Source: Valencia hispanica (lineage: Eukaryota; Chordata; Actinopteri; Cyprinodontiformes; Valenciidae). From it: a stretch of DNA of 64,000 nt. The stretch covers positions 27,903,461 to 27,967,460 of the forward strand of contig OY747713.1 in NCBI GenBank assembly GCA_963556495.2. The letters are read 5' to 3'. How positions within the stretch are numbered: the stretch's first letter is position 1; each line of letters starts with the position of its first letter. This document shows positions 12,301 through 21,700 of this stretch, in pieces. The translations under genes were made by a program, and so were the position numbers. The notes below the pieces were generated by a model, which saw nothing but the letters and a program-made list of their open reading frames with translations, did no database searches and was not told the origin of the DNA.

Positions 12301-13734
12301 ATTTCACCAGAGGGGCAGTGTCTTCGGGGTGTTAGTTTAATGCTATTGCATCTTGCATGCTGGCCAATAAGTTCAGTTATAGTCTCATCTGTCCAGAGCA
12401 CCTACATCCATATGCTGGCTGTGTCCCTCACAGGGCTTGTGGCAACTTTTACAAAAATGGCACTATTCTTGCCAATATTCAAAAAGGTCTAGATTTATGG
12501 AATGCACAACCAATACTTGCAGTAGGGCTGGGCAATTTATCGATTACATCGATATATTGAGTTTTCCGTTTATGAAGATTGAATTTTTGGAAAATTGAGA
12601 AATCTGGAAATCATTTTCATCAACACACCTCTTGTTTTCATAGTTCAAAGTGAGTCCAGCCCACACGCATGTTTTACACGCATGTTTTACAGCGTGTATT
12701 TATGTGGAATATGAATTCAGGTACACTCCAAGAAGGGATGATAGAAATAAAAGCAACTAAAAAAATATTTTCTGTCATTTTTAATTTCTTGTTAATTAAG
12801 AATGGAAAAGGAGAATTTCTTCCCCCTTCAAAAATCAAAAATTTAAATCCATATCAGGCCTAACTTGCAGTGTTGCTGATTCTCCCACCTGAGCTATGGG
12901 TCTCTGCAGCTCCTTATGAGTAAGAGGAACTGCAGGATACTTCTGTGATTAGTGCTCTTCTTGTAAAACTGCTCCACAGTTATAGAACTGGGCTGATTGA
13001 TGTTGTTTGTTCACTGATGTTCTCCAACAAACCTCTGAGACCTGGAAAGAGCAGCTGGATTTACACTAAGGTTAAATTACACACAGGTTGACTTTATAGG
13101 AGTCAGCCATCCACACTATTCATATTATCTGTACAAAATTATGAGAACAAATCGTAATTTTTCTTCCACTTCAAAATGGTGCACAACTTTAAGTTGCTCT
13201 ATCCCATACATTCCCAATGACATACATAGCAGTATGTGGTTGCAACGTAAAAAAGGTGAAAAAGTTTTGAAATTATTGTATATGATGATTAAAACAATCT
13301 ATTTTCTGGGGTAAAGACAGAACTCGCAGATGATCAAACTGTTTTGCAAACATTTTTTTCTTAATACATTGGAGCCACTGAAGTATCCACTCAAGCTCAC
13401 TCTGCCTGCGTGGCTGACCAGGATGGACCAAAACGCGCACTTTTACGCATCGCGCACGTTCTCTGCACTGTGCAGCTCATCTACACTGACTGCACACAGC
13501 TTGAATGAGACCGAAAATAAGTCAAACCCACCTTGAGTCGAACTTCTTCCCGTCAGGAAACATGCCAATGTAGTGGTACCTGACGAAGTCCCCCACTTTG
13601 ACTGCGCGCACACATTTCTCTGGGACGAAGGTTTTTTCTATGAGGATGTCGTCTAACGGGACCGGAGGAGCGTTGCAGGCGGCAAACGTCACCAGGAGCG
13701 ACAGAGACAACATTCCCAGCGCACACTTGATCAT
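150..13734 (-). CDS. fkbp9: FK506-binding protein 9, ER peptidyl-prolyl isomerase (5' seven exons; gene runs off left edge)
   Basis: Seven exons join in frame: 13532-13734, 11493-11638, 8277-8466, 8037-8182, 5572-5761, 442-587 and 150-339 (1211 nt, 403 codons). The ATG at 13732-13734 opens a hydrophobic signal peptide ending near CNA. Three complete FKBP domains and the first half of a fourth follow, with repeated [27 protein letters not shown] and PPHLAYGE motifs. The family catalyses prolyl cis-trans isomerisation on ER clients, including collagens, and the NGT sequons fit lumenal glycosylation. FKBP9 is preferred over FKBP10 because exon 1 reads [10 protein letters not shown] and FPDGKKFDS and exon 3 reads [14 protein letters not shown], both closer to human FKBP9 as I remember it. 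The second half of domain 4, the EF hands and the C-terminal retention signal lie beyond position 1. No frameshift or internal stop is seen. The gene is divergent from crtap. Confidence 0.93.
442..587 (-). CDS. fkbp9: fkbp9 coding exon 6: second half of domain 3
   Basis: 146 nt. It encodes [34 protein letters not shown] and [13 protein letters not shown]. The acceptor is CCAG and the donor GTCTGT. Confidence 0.94.
788..1345. repeat. AAGTC-rich noncoding repeat element
   Basis: Many irregularly spaced copies of CAAGTC / AGTCCAAGTC sit in two clusters (about 800-960 and 1230-1345) around an AT-rich core. Clustered hexamers near both ends recall the subterminal repeats of a nonautonomous DNA transposon. 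No coding sequence is present and the boundaries are approximate. Confidence 0.5.
3600..3835 (+). mobile_element. Tc1-like transposase fragment
   Basis: The plus strand keeps recognisable stretches of a common teleost Tc1-like transposase gene: a GAGACTGGGGCGGAG block, the CAGGACAACGACCC block around the second catalytic Asp, and TTCACAGATGCTCTCCAACC. It is frameshifted and truncated at both ends, so it is a fossil with no functional product. Confidence 0.7.
5572..5761 (-). CDS. fkbp9: fkbp9 coding exon 5: end of domain 2, first half of domain 3
   Basis: 190 nt. It encodes [20 protein letters not shown] and [19 protein letters not shown]. The acceptor is TTCAG and the donor GTTTGT. FKBP9 also has [11 protein letters not shown] at this point. 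Confidence 0.94.
7100..7480 (+). mobile_element. Tc1-like 3' end remnant, internally deleted
   Basis: Starts with a terminal-type stretch (CCATTTTGTCTTGCTACAAC), then jumps to the C-terminal transposase region (AATCTGACTGAGCTTTAGCT, AAAGGTGGTTCTACAAA) and the other terminus (GCCACCCTTTCAGATTTGT). This suggests an internal-deletion derivative of the same Tc1 family seen elsewhere in the window. Confidence 0.65.
7763..7784. repeat. (GGAT)n microsatellite
   Basis: Five tandem GGAT units in fkbp9 intron 4. Confidence 0.85.
8037..8182 (-). CDS. fkbp9: fkbp9 coding exon 4: second half of domain 2
   Basis: 146 nt. It encodes [28 protein letters not shown] and [12 protein letters not shown]. The acceptor is CACAG and the donor GTCAGT. 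Confidence 0.94.
8277..8466 (-). CDS. fkbp9: fkbp9 coding exon 3: end of domain 1, first half of domain 2
   Basis: 190 nt. It starts [18 protein letters not shown], then gives [19 protein letters not shown]. The acceptor is TTCAG and the donor GTTTGG. The phases match exons 2 and 4. The NGT sequon falls inside the FKBP domain. Confidence 0.94.
8778..8797. repeat. Poly(C) tract
   Basis: Twenty consecutive C residues beside a Tc1-like terminal fragment. Homopolymers of this length are prone to length error, so the exact count is uncertain. Confidence 0.85.
8800..8960 (-). mobile_element. Tc1-like terminal fragment
   Basis: Contains TTTCGGATCATCAAACTAAT, then AGACAAAGATAAC and TTTCATTTATTAAGGGG, the terminal region of a widespread fish Tc1-like family. 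It resembles the left end of the longer copy at 10225-11425. No coding part remains. Confidence 0.6.
9175..9335 (+). repeat. Teleost short interspersed repeat (SINE-like tail)
   Basis: Holds a degenerate B-box-like GAGGTTCGATTTCC, then TTCACCTCTTCTCTTTCTCTG and a terminal GTCAATAAAGCCCACTAGAG. The layout resembles tRNA-derived fish repeats. The A box is poor and no target duplication was found, so the class is tentative. Confidence 0.45.
10225..11425 (+). mobile_element. Degenerate Tc1-like transposon
   Basis: The left part shares terminal sequence with 8800-8960 (TTTCGGATTA..., TTCATTTATTAAGGGAG). A plus-strand transposase relic follows: a CCTTCCCAAGGGTGG region, GCATCCAGCTACATATGGGG, then AAACATGGTGGTGGTAGTTTGATAGCGTGG, the block preceding the second catalytic Asp. 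A C-terminal-like CATGACCTTAAACAGACGG and the right end near TTATCTTTGTCTGATATTAA complete it. It has many stops and indels and lies in fkbp9 intron 2. Confidence 0.75.
11493..11638 (-). CDS. fkbp9: fkbp9 coding exon 2: second half of FKBP domain 1
   Basis: 146 nt between an AG acceptor (11640-11639) and a GTATGA donor. It encodes [23 protein letters not shown] and IPPHLAYG, the usual second half of an FKBP fold. It leaves one base for exon 3. Confidence 0.93.
11876..13268 (-). mobile_element. Tc1-like transposon, minus strand, split by a younger MITE
   Basis: Terminal-type sequence is recognisable at both ends (CACATTTTGTCATGTTACAACC on the left; GTTGCAACGTAAAAAAGGTG on the right). Between them are transposase-derived blocks in reverse orientation, such as TTAGATTTAGGTCTGGATTT, TTAGTCTCATCTGTCCAGAG-like sequence and TTCTCCCACCTGAGC. 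The copy is a pseudogene and is interrupted at 12523-12862. It sits in fkbp9 intron 1. Confidence 0.75.
12523..12862. mobile_element. hAT-type MITE with 8-bp target duplication
   Basis: A 340-bp AT-rich insert flanked by a perfect 8-bp repeat ACTTGCAG (12515-12522 and 12863-12870). Its ends are short imperfect inverted repeats (TAGGGCTGG and the complement of CAGGCCTA). The left end reads TAGGGCTGGGCAATTTATCG, typical of hAT-derived fish repeats. Removing it and one copy of the repeat restores continuity of the surrounding Tc1 element. Confidence 0.8.
13532..13734 (-). CDS. fkbp9: fkbp9 coding exon 1: signal peptide and start of FKBP domain 1
   Basis: 203 nt. It encodes the start Met, a hydrophobic leader ([14 protein letters not shown]) and the first half of domain 1 ending at FDS. 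The donor is GTGGGT at 13531. The exon ends two bases into a Ser codon that exon 2 completes. Confidence 0.93.
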
Positions 13735-15239
13735 TTTCTCCCTCCTCTAAACTCTGCTGAAATGATAAATAACTGTAGTGAAACCCTTCCTTCAATTTGT
13801 GCACCGTGGCTGAGTCCTGCTCCCCATGCACTTTGGTTTCCTCTACTCTGACTTGAGAAGAAGTCCTGCCCCTGGTCCCAGCACAGGAAGAGTCAAATTC
13901 AGGAAAACATCCCCCACAACCGGTTATGATCAGCACATCTAATCCTCAACTGGACACTTAAATCTAAACTTATACGCATAAAACACAAACATGTTAAACT
14001 TGAACATGTGATTTTTGTGTATCCAATCTTCACACACGTATAAAAGCAGTTTTTAGTTCGGGGACTCTGCTTTTAATTTGAAATTGAACAGATCATTTCC
14101 TGCATGTTTTCAGCTCTTCTGCGCAACCTTGATGCTCGAATGACCGAATGGGATAGTTTGGGCTCCACGTATTGCTCCTGCGCAGTGCAGCTGCACCGAC
14201 ATGTCAACGTGGTACCGCGGGGGTCTCCACACACACAGAGGCACATCATCTGCCTCCGGGCACACACAAACAAACAAAAAAACAACTTTGCCTTCGTGCT
14301 TCTTAATTGTGTTATGGTTGAGACAAGGAGCATGGCGTGTTGAATTTGACTGTGGATGCTGCCTTTTAGGGGATACTCGAGTCTTTTGAAAGGGGGGGAG
14401 GCAGACCAAGCCAGGAATGTTCCTACGTGGCAGTGGGAGTGGGAGGGACACTCTCACCAGGGGTTTAATTAGTAGTTAGAGGGGAAAGGCAGGTTTAAAC
14501 GTAAAAAAGGCACCTTTTCATTGGAAAGAAAATGCAACGAACTTCACTATTCAACTTCTGAAGCCATCATAAATTGCCACCAGCTTCCCTTTTTAAATAG
14601 ACCATCACATTAAGGTGCAAAAAGGTTCAGTTGATCAGGATTTAACTTGTAGTTTTACGACAGAAGAAATCAGCAGTGATTTTTTTACTGATTTCATGGG
14701 AGGAGCAGCCCGAATATGGCAAACCGTTTGTGGAAATATTCGATATCCTTGACATTGTGCCGTTTGGGGTGGAGTCAAATATAGGCGGAGTCTTACGTAT
14801 GACTCATGTTTTTACTCCTCCCACGACTCAGATTCCAATGTTCTTCCAGCTCAAAGAAGTTGTATGGGACACTAAAAATTTTGCCCTGCTGTATGAATTT
14901 AGTTGCCACAAGCCTTGTGGCCTAAGAATTAATATAACATATTTTATAAAAGAAAAAAAAACATGAATTCAGGCTCCCTGGCTGTGATCTCTTTCCTTAA
15001 TACAACAGAAAATGTTTGAGGAGCATTAGTATATTCTGATGGGGTCATTACCCTGTTTCATCACAATTAACCTAATCAGAGAGACAGCAACACACATTGG
15101 GTTTTGTGTGTGTGTTTTTGTTATTCCCACATTCCGAGCATTATTGGACACTTTTCAAATTTAGTGCAGCCTGGCAGAGGACCAATTCACTCAACCAACA
15201 CATTCAATCACACAAATAATTTAAATAACATTTAAATGG
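13735..15239. promoter_or_regulatory. fkbp9 upstream region
   Basis: Sequence directly upstream of the fkbp9 ATG, presumably containing its 5' UTR and promoter. On the minus strand I see no clear TATA box. A plus-strand CCAAT (14023) and TATAAAAG (14039) exist but face away from fkbp9 and precede no recognisable gene. The rest appears unique and noncoding. Confidence 0.4.
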
Positions 15240-15720
15240 CCTTTATCAAAAGCATGTTCAAATAAGAATGTCTTCAGGTGCTTTTTCGATGACTCCATAC
15301 TCTCAAAAAACAAACAAAACAAAACAAAACAAAACAAAACAAAACAAAACAAAAGAAGCTCGTTCCACAGACAAGGTCCAACAGTTAGGAAAGAACGGTC
15401 TTGAGTTTTCTATCTGGTCCTTGGGACTATGTGTAGATTTTAGTTTGAGGCCATGTGGGCTCCAGTTGGAGTACGTGGCTTAAATAGTCAGTTATAAAAG
15501 GAAGTAGCATGACTATGCACTGAAAGTTCGAAAATTAATTAATCTCACATAAACTGGTAAACAGTGATATTAAAACAGTACTGCAGCAGTTTTAGACCAG
15601 CTTTTAATGTTGATGCATCTGAAAAGAGTTACAATAATCTAGATGAAAGGAAATAAAAGCATCAACCATCACAAGATCCTATTTTGACACCAACCTTTGT
15701 AGTTTGAAAATATTCCTTAA
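15240..15720 (-). mobile_element. LINE (L2-like) 3' ORF fragment
   Basis: Read on the minus strand, blocks such as CAGGTGCTTTTTCGATGACT, GTTCCACAGACAAGG, GGGCTCCAGTTGGAGTACG and TTACAATAATCTAGATGAAA match the downstream end of L2-type reverse transcriptase ORFs in fish. An (AAAAC)n run interrupts it. It is heavily decayed, so the family assignment is tentative. Confidence 0.45.
15311..15354. repeat. (AAAAC)n microsatellite
   Basis: About eight tandem AAAAC units. Confidence 0.9.
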
Positions 15721-16200
15721 AACAATTGTATAATAATAGTATAATCAGAGTATAATAATTTAAAAAAATTCAGACAAGTTGTTTTGGAGTATCTTTAAAG
15801 AGCAACTCACCCCCAAATCAACTTATTTTTTTGCTGATAAACTATGTGTCTAATAGTGCTGTCTACATGTCTGGACATTATTTTGGTATTTTAGTGCATC
15901 ATGGTAAAAATATACATTTTCTCCCTAAAACCGTCAGTTTAGTGCCCGCTTCAGTTAAAAACTCTGTAATGCACTTGAATATGAATCGGGCATTGCTATT
16001 CGCTCTGCCATGAGGGCTGACTTCAGCCACCCTGCCGCTGTGGGCTATTGACCCTTTGCACGTACGTCACCTGATCACGTGTCGTCGCCATGACGGACGG
16101 CAGAAGTAAACATATGCTAGCGACAAAATAAAAGTAAACAAGCGGTAAAATCAAAAAAGAAGACAGACTGTGGTTAGTTTTAGTTTTTCTAACTTCAGTT

Positions 16201-16547
16201 ATGACTACTTCTTGTCATAAAGATTTCATGCAGTTGTTGGTTGAGGTCAGTCACCTTGTAGGTCTACACAAAGAGCGGTATTTGGAGAAGCTGAAGATAG
16301 AGGGTTACATACTGACTTGTACCTTTTTCCTCGTGGCGTATTCACAGACTTAACTAAATCGTCACGCCTGCCTGACTTCACTCCACACGACCTGTACCAC
16401 TATGTTATCAACGGAGTATCCTCATACACCGGTGCTGATCTTATGGCGTACAATAGTCTAGACGCTTACCAGTTGTTGCTGGCTGGGACGCGATGTTACG
16501 CTCACGAGGGGGAAAGGTACCTCATAATGGCAAAAGTAAGACATTAA
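16201..16547 (+). pseudogene. N-terminal fragment of a transposon protein related to YqaJ/SWIM-containing fish proteins
   Basis: From ATG 16201 one frame reads CHKDFMQLLVEVSHLVGLHK. After a frameshift near 16300-16310 the next frame continues DLYLFPRGVFTDLTK, DLYHYVINGVSSYT and SLDAYQLLLAG, ending in AKVRH before a stop. The pattern (a Y.YVIN..SSYT block, then AY.SL.AY...AG and AKV.H) matches the N-terminal part of the many teleost proteins of this kind. The nuclease domain itself is absent. Confidence 0.6.
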
Positions 16548-16759
16548 TATTTGTTATAATGTTGTATAAGTAATAGTTTTACATGTGTGTTACATTTACA
16601 TAGAATACGCTGTTTTAACATGATTTTTGAATACGGGATGATTCCGTTTTTTACGGGACGGTTGGCAACCCTAACTGACTAAACCGTTGGTAATGTCAGC
16701 TTAGTCAGGGTGTCATAAATGACTGTAGATGTTCTAAAAAATTAAATAAATAACCAAGA

Positions 16760-16948
16760 AAACAAGAATCTTACAGTGCAAAAAATGTTCACTGCAAATC
16801 CGTGAGTACTTAGAGGGATAGTCCTTCGATTAATAGCTGCCAGCCATAGCCGTCTTCTATTTTCATCTCCAGGCATACGGTAAAATGCTACATTAGCTTT
16901 ATACCCTTGCCTGTTAGTGCAAACCACCGCACAGCAAGATATGGCCAT
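16760..16948 (-). pseudogene. THAP zinc-finger fragment, frameshifted
   Basis: From ATG 16948 the minus strand gives MAISCCAVVCTNRQGYKANV, FYRMPGDENRRRLWLAAINR, then slips by one base near 16826-16830. The other frame continues PSKYSRICSEHFLHC. Together these contain the C2-CH zinc ligands and the FYR.P motif of a THAP DNA-binding domain. THAP domains are common at the N-terminus of DNA transposases. The frameshift makes this copy inactive. Confidence 0.75.
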
Positions 16949-17324
16949 TTTTATTATGACAACCATGCGAATAACAAGAAAATGTTCTCCAACATGCCGT
17001 TTGCCGCAAACTAGCTGTTTATGTACTGTACTTCCGCCGTCCGTCATGGCGAGGGCCAAAAAGCGCTACATCACATGCAAAGGGTCAATAGAAGAAACTG
17101 AGTTTCCACCCACGCCTCCCCCACCTTCCACTCTTTCCTCTGGTGGAGGGAAATCCTCCACATCAAAACATCGCTCTGAGACAAAGGAGTTGCTCTCCAT
17201 CTTTCTTGCTGTCTGTGTCTGTGCCACTGCAGCAGCGCTGCTGTACATGTCAATCACAGCACAGACCACGCCCATCCAGGTAACACCCCCTTTTAGAGCC
17301 TTTTTGTAACAGGAAATGTGGGCG

Positions 17325-17780
17325 GTGTAATGGAACATTTGTAGTCGGAACTCTGAAATTCCGACTTCTGAGTGGGAAAAATCAACTGGAACGCCCCCAA
17401 AGTCGGACTTCTCGTTTGGAATGTCAGAGATTTCTTTCTTTGCTCGGACTTTGACTTTCAATATGGCCGCTCCTCGCATCAACAATAGCAGCTGTGGTGG
17501 AAACATGTTTCCTTTGAAAAGACATACTTTAAGAATGAGGCTATAAAAAATCTTACATGTACTGCAACTCTAAACTTAACAAAATAAAAGGGGTATTTGC
17601 ATATGTAAAGTACAGCTTAAAATAATGTTTCTAAGAAGTACTACCAACTATGGCTACTTGGGTCTCACCATATTGAAATCCCGACCTATCCGACTACGTT
17701 AACTGGAAGGCTGTTTACTCAGACTTGACGTCAAACCCAGCTCCAAGTTCTGACTTCCAAGATAAATGGAACGCACCATT
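17325..17780. mobile_element. Inner MITE (GGTGCGTTCCATTT family)
   Basis: The left end reads AATGGAACATTTGTAGTCGG and the right end, complemented, AATGGTGCGTTCCATTTATC. Internal GTCGGAACTCTGAAATTCCG and GACTTCCAAG repeats are typical of this fish MITE. It sits inside the outer element: sequence on its two sides corresponds to contiguous sequence in the copy at 43912. Confidence 0.6.
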
Positions 17781-18311
17781 AGACTCTGGTAGGGGGGTGA
17801 GTTGATCTTTAAATAAACCAGTGTAACTTAGCTTTGCATATAAGTTTTTTTTTTTTTTATAGTTACCTTTTTTGATTAATGTATACCAGTTGAATATTAT
17901 TGTGCTAAAGGACACTAAAACTCCAGATCCAACCAAAATAGAGGATAGATGCCAATAGATAATATTTTTTCTGGAGTCACAGATGCAGATTTTCTTACAT
18001 TGGGCTATAATAAGTATAAAAAAAACAGCACTTTAAAACATTTGACTGTCAGCTACATATGAAAGGTCCATATGGCAGGTAAGAATTGAAACATGGTGGG
18101 TGCCTTAGCAACCTTGTGAATGATGTCGATTATTTAGACAAATGGCTTGCCATACAGCAGCCCCCCAGCTGGACCCTGCGCCTGATCCTGCCCTGCGCCC
18201 TGTGGAGGTTTCAAGTTTTGTCCGGATACGTGGAAGAACGTGAGGCGGTCCTACAGAGACAATTCTGGATGCTCTCTGCCTGCTCAAACTTTTTTTTTTC
18301 AAAAGACAAAA

Positions 18312-18773
18312 ATGGCTCCCTCCACATCTTCCCACCACTTCTCTGTGTGTTTGCTCACGTTTTTCTTCTCGACCGTGAACTCTCAGTATGAAAAGTACAG
18401 CTTCAGGAGCTTCCCCAGACATGAGCTGATGCCCCTGGAGTCCGCCTACAAGTACGCGCTGGATCAGTACACGGCGGAGAAGTGGCAGGACACGGTGGAG
18501 TACCTGGAGGTGTCGCTGAGGCTCTACCGGCTGCTGCGGGACAGCGAGGCCTTCTGCAACCTGAACTGCAGCTCCGTGCGGCTGGACGACGAGCAGAAGT
18601 TTGCGGACTTTCCCGAGCTGCGGGCGTTCGGGAATGTGATGAAGAGGGCTCAGTGCCTGAAGCGCTGCAAGCAGGGGCTACCAGCTTTCAGGCAGAGCAT
18701 GCCCAGCAGGGACACCATCGATGAGTTTGACCGGAGAGAGCCATACAAATACCTGCAGTATGCCTACTTTAAA
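18312..18773 (+). CDS. crtap: crtap exon 1
   Basis: 462 nt, 154 codons. It encodes the signal peptide, [11 protein letters not shown] and the first two CxxxC motifs. It ends after YAYFK with donor GTAAGA. An upstream in-frame ATG at 18240 would add a non-hydrophobic leader, so 18312 is preferred. Confidence 0.95.
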
Positions 18774-21700
18774 GTAAGACCAATGAAACATACGCGCCCA
18801 GGTCGGTTATACCTGGTCTAAATGAGCCGAAATCAAATCAAGTTATAACCAGCTTTCTGTACTGTTAACTGTACAAATATAATGTATGTAACAGATCAGT
18901 TTTACCCAGGTCAAGCTTTTTGTGAATGCGTTCTGATATCAAGCCAACTGAACCTGAAGAAATTCTTGGACAGGAAAAATCCAGTACAGCTGCACAAAGT
19001 ACTGAGCCTGGTCTCCATATTCTCAGCAGCAAGCAGGGGACTCTGCACAAGTTCTAATACTGTCCTGGTTAACTACCCATAACTACCCAGCAAAAAACAA
19101 CACTGCCTGTCCACCCTCTGCAAGAACAGAACAGAGAAATCTGTTCCTTCACTTGAGGTGGCAACATTATTTCTGAACCAGGCATTTCACTCCTGGAAGT
19201 CCTGGGAAGTCCACATGTGTCCCTCTGCCTGTAGTATTTATGCAGAACATGATCAATATATTCTAGTCTAGTCCAATCAGATCATCCCTCAAGCTTTGTA
19301 CAGGATGTAGGTCTGGAGGTGGTATTGGAACAAGGGTGGTTTAGCCATTTCAATATGTTGGGCGACGGCACCAGATTTTTATTTCAAATATCCTGTTATT
19401 TCAGAGCCCATGAAGCCATGCGCTCCAACAAGGGTCCATTTAGAAAAGAAGCAGACCCACAGCATAACAGATCCTCCACCAAACAGAACAATGGGCACAA
19501 GGGTTTTTTCATATATATCACTGATTCATGCCAACTCCGTTTGACGGGTTTGTTGCTGAAAAGTTCAATCTTAGTCTCATCCGACCAAGGTGCATTGTTC
19601 TGGTTAAAGCCCGGATGAGTTATGCAAACTGCATGTTTACATTTGTGATGGTGGGATAGAAGAGGCTTTTTTTCTGGTCTGGAATCATTCCTAAGAAAAC
19701 CAATTGGTATGCAGATAGCATCCAATGGCCTCTGTGTAGTTTTGGTGAGCCCAAATCTGTGGTGGGAATTCATTTGTCCCCATCTAGACCAGTGGCTAAA
19801 AGAAATGGGTATCTGTGTCACATCATATTTATACCCAGGGAAACATGAAGTTATGGATTACAACTTAGAAGTTTCTAGAAACACCAACTAACTTAAACGA
19901 GTACAGGACATATTAAATTAGATTTACTTACATTTTTCTTAAGGGATTATGGGGGGTACCAATTGTGCTACTACTGATTTTGTAAAAAAAAAAAAAATAT
20001 CGCCATGGATTTTTTTTCTAACTGTACTCAAAGGCCGGATTTTTCTTTTCACAATGTGAGATCATGCTACTGCAATAAAAGATAAATTTATTTGAATACT
20101 TCTTGCACATCATTACCAGGAGGGCTAACAAATTTGTCCATGTTTGTGTCCCTGCTCCAACACAACCGATATAAACTGCTGAATTATCTTGTCTTTCTCT
20201 CACAAAGTTCTGCAGGAACATACTAATGACCCCTTCATTTAAATGAGACTAGTTCAGGGAGGTAAAGGTTCAGGACACTGGCCCTCAACACCAGATTTAC
20301 CCATCCCTAGTTAATACTAAACAGTTTCACAACTGTATTTTGTTTTGCTTCACTTATTTGTCTAAAAGCATAATAAAGAAATACTCTGTATCTTTTCTTA
20401 ATGTATTTTCATCTTTGTGTGTTACAGTCTAACAACCTGGCCAAAGCTGTGTCAGCTGCTCACACCTTCCTGCTGAAGCATCCGAATGATGAGATGATGC
20501 AGAAAAACATGGCTTATTACAAGAGTCTACCTGGAGCTGAAGAACATCTCAAAGATCTCGAGACCAAATCCTATGAGGTGAAAAGGCACAGAATCATGCA
20601 TGTTCACAGTCGTGACAACTTGTATTGCTAGCCTGAAATTTTAAGTTTAAGTTTAGCATTTGGTCCATGTTTCTAAAAGAAAGTTTTCTGTAAAATCTAA
20701 ATATTTTACAAAAATATGCCCATCCAAGTTAATTGAAAATCAGCAAAACTCTGTTCATTTAGTAAAAAATTAGTGCGGTGAAGCAAAATACTGGGACCAG
20801 TTGGCATAATTTATAACGTCTCTTTGAAAACAAGAATAAAAACCTGTTACAGACGAGTCACATTTTATAGCACAGAAAATAAAATCTGAAGACTTGGATA
20901 ATAGTTTATTTTTTACAAGATAAAAGATCACACAAAACAACAGCCCATTAATAGTTGCTGTAAGGATGTATTTTTGGAAGCACTAATTACATCAAAGAAA
21001 TTATTAGTTGCGGCGAGGAGATTAGGTTTTTGCCAGGGTTTGTTAGTCTGTGTGTTAGCAACATAACTCAAAAAAGTTATAGACACATTTTTATTACATT
21101 TTCATGAAATGTTCGCAGTGGGACCAGAAACAAGTGATTACATTTTGGAGGGGATCCAGATCATGGAGGGGTTGGGGGGCAAGCTCTGAACTACTTGAAA
21201 ACCAATGTATTTGTGTCATCGTGTTAAAAGCAATTACTTCTAAGGTCCTCACTGAATAAATGCACTAAAATGTAAGGTTGGATATTTCTAAATTTATCAG
21301 TGGAAGATTAGACTAAAATGTAATTTTGTTAAAGGCTTTTTACTAGGGATGCACAATATATCAGCATCAATAGTGGCTGATGTTAGTCTTTCTTTTAACG
21401 TATCTGTCTGATAACTAAAACTGGACCAATATTAACAACTAATGTTTTCTAAAATCAGGTTTATTTTTGTGTTTCTCAAGTAACGAACTGAATTTGGTGT
21501 CAGTAATTTGAACCAGAACTATTAGACATAAAGGCTCTTTAAACTTTCTGAAGGTGCTTCCCACCCATACCAACAAATCCTATTATTGGCTCTGTGGGTT
21601 TGCAGCCTGTGGTTGGCAAGCCAAATGGGTCTCCCTGGTATTATGAGCTTCAGTAGCTTACGTAAAACACAGAGCAGTATAGACTTCTTTTGTTCTTGTT

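Larger units (their letters stand above)
16048..17088. mobile_element. DNA transposon remnant with THAP and YqaJ-associated coding fragments
   Basis: 1041 bp with matching ends: TTGACCCTTTGCA at the left and its complement at the right, flanked by TA. The inner part of the inverted repeat contains GCCATGACGGACGGC near 16087 and its complement near 17036. The plus strand carries a frameshifted fragment starting at ATG 16201; the minus strand carries a THAP zinc-finger fragment starting at 16948. Two convergent genes, a THAP-bearing protein and a YqaJ-type nuclease partner, fit my memory of ISL2EU-type elements; that assignment is inference. This copy is internally deleted and cannot be autonomous. 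Confidence 0.7.
15794..17813. mobile_element. Outer MITE with terminal inverted repeats
   Basis: The left end TTTAAAGAGCAACTCACCCC is matched by the complement of the right end (CCCCCTGAGTTGATCTTTAAA-like; the right end reads GGGGTGAGTTGATCTTTAAA). Two other elements are nested inside. A second copy of the same end lies at 43912, so this is a dispersed family. No coding capacity of its own is seen. Confidence 0.7.

Noticed and set aside
13553..13936. A 127-codon minus-strand frame overlapping fkbp9 exon 1
   Set aside because: Out of frame with the signal peptide and FKBP motifs; a shadow of exon 1.
14023..14046. CCAAT and TATAAAAG on the plus strand upstream of fkbp9
   Set aside because: They face away from fkbp9, are too close together for a usual promoter, and no transcript start or gene follows.
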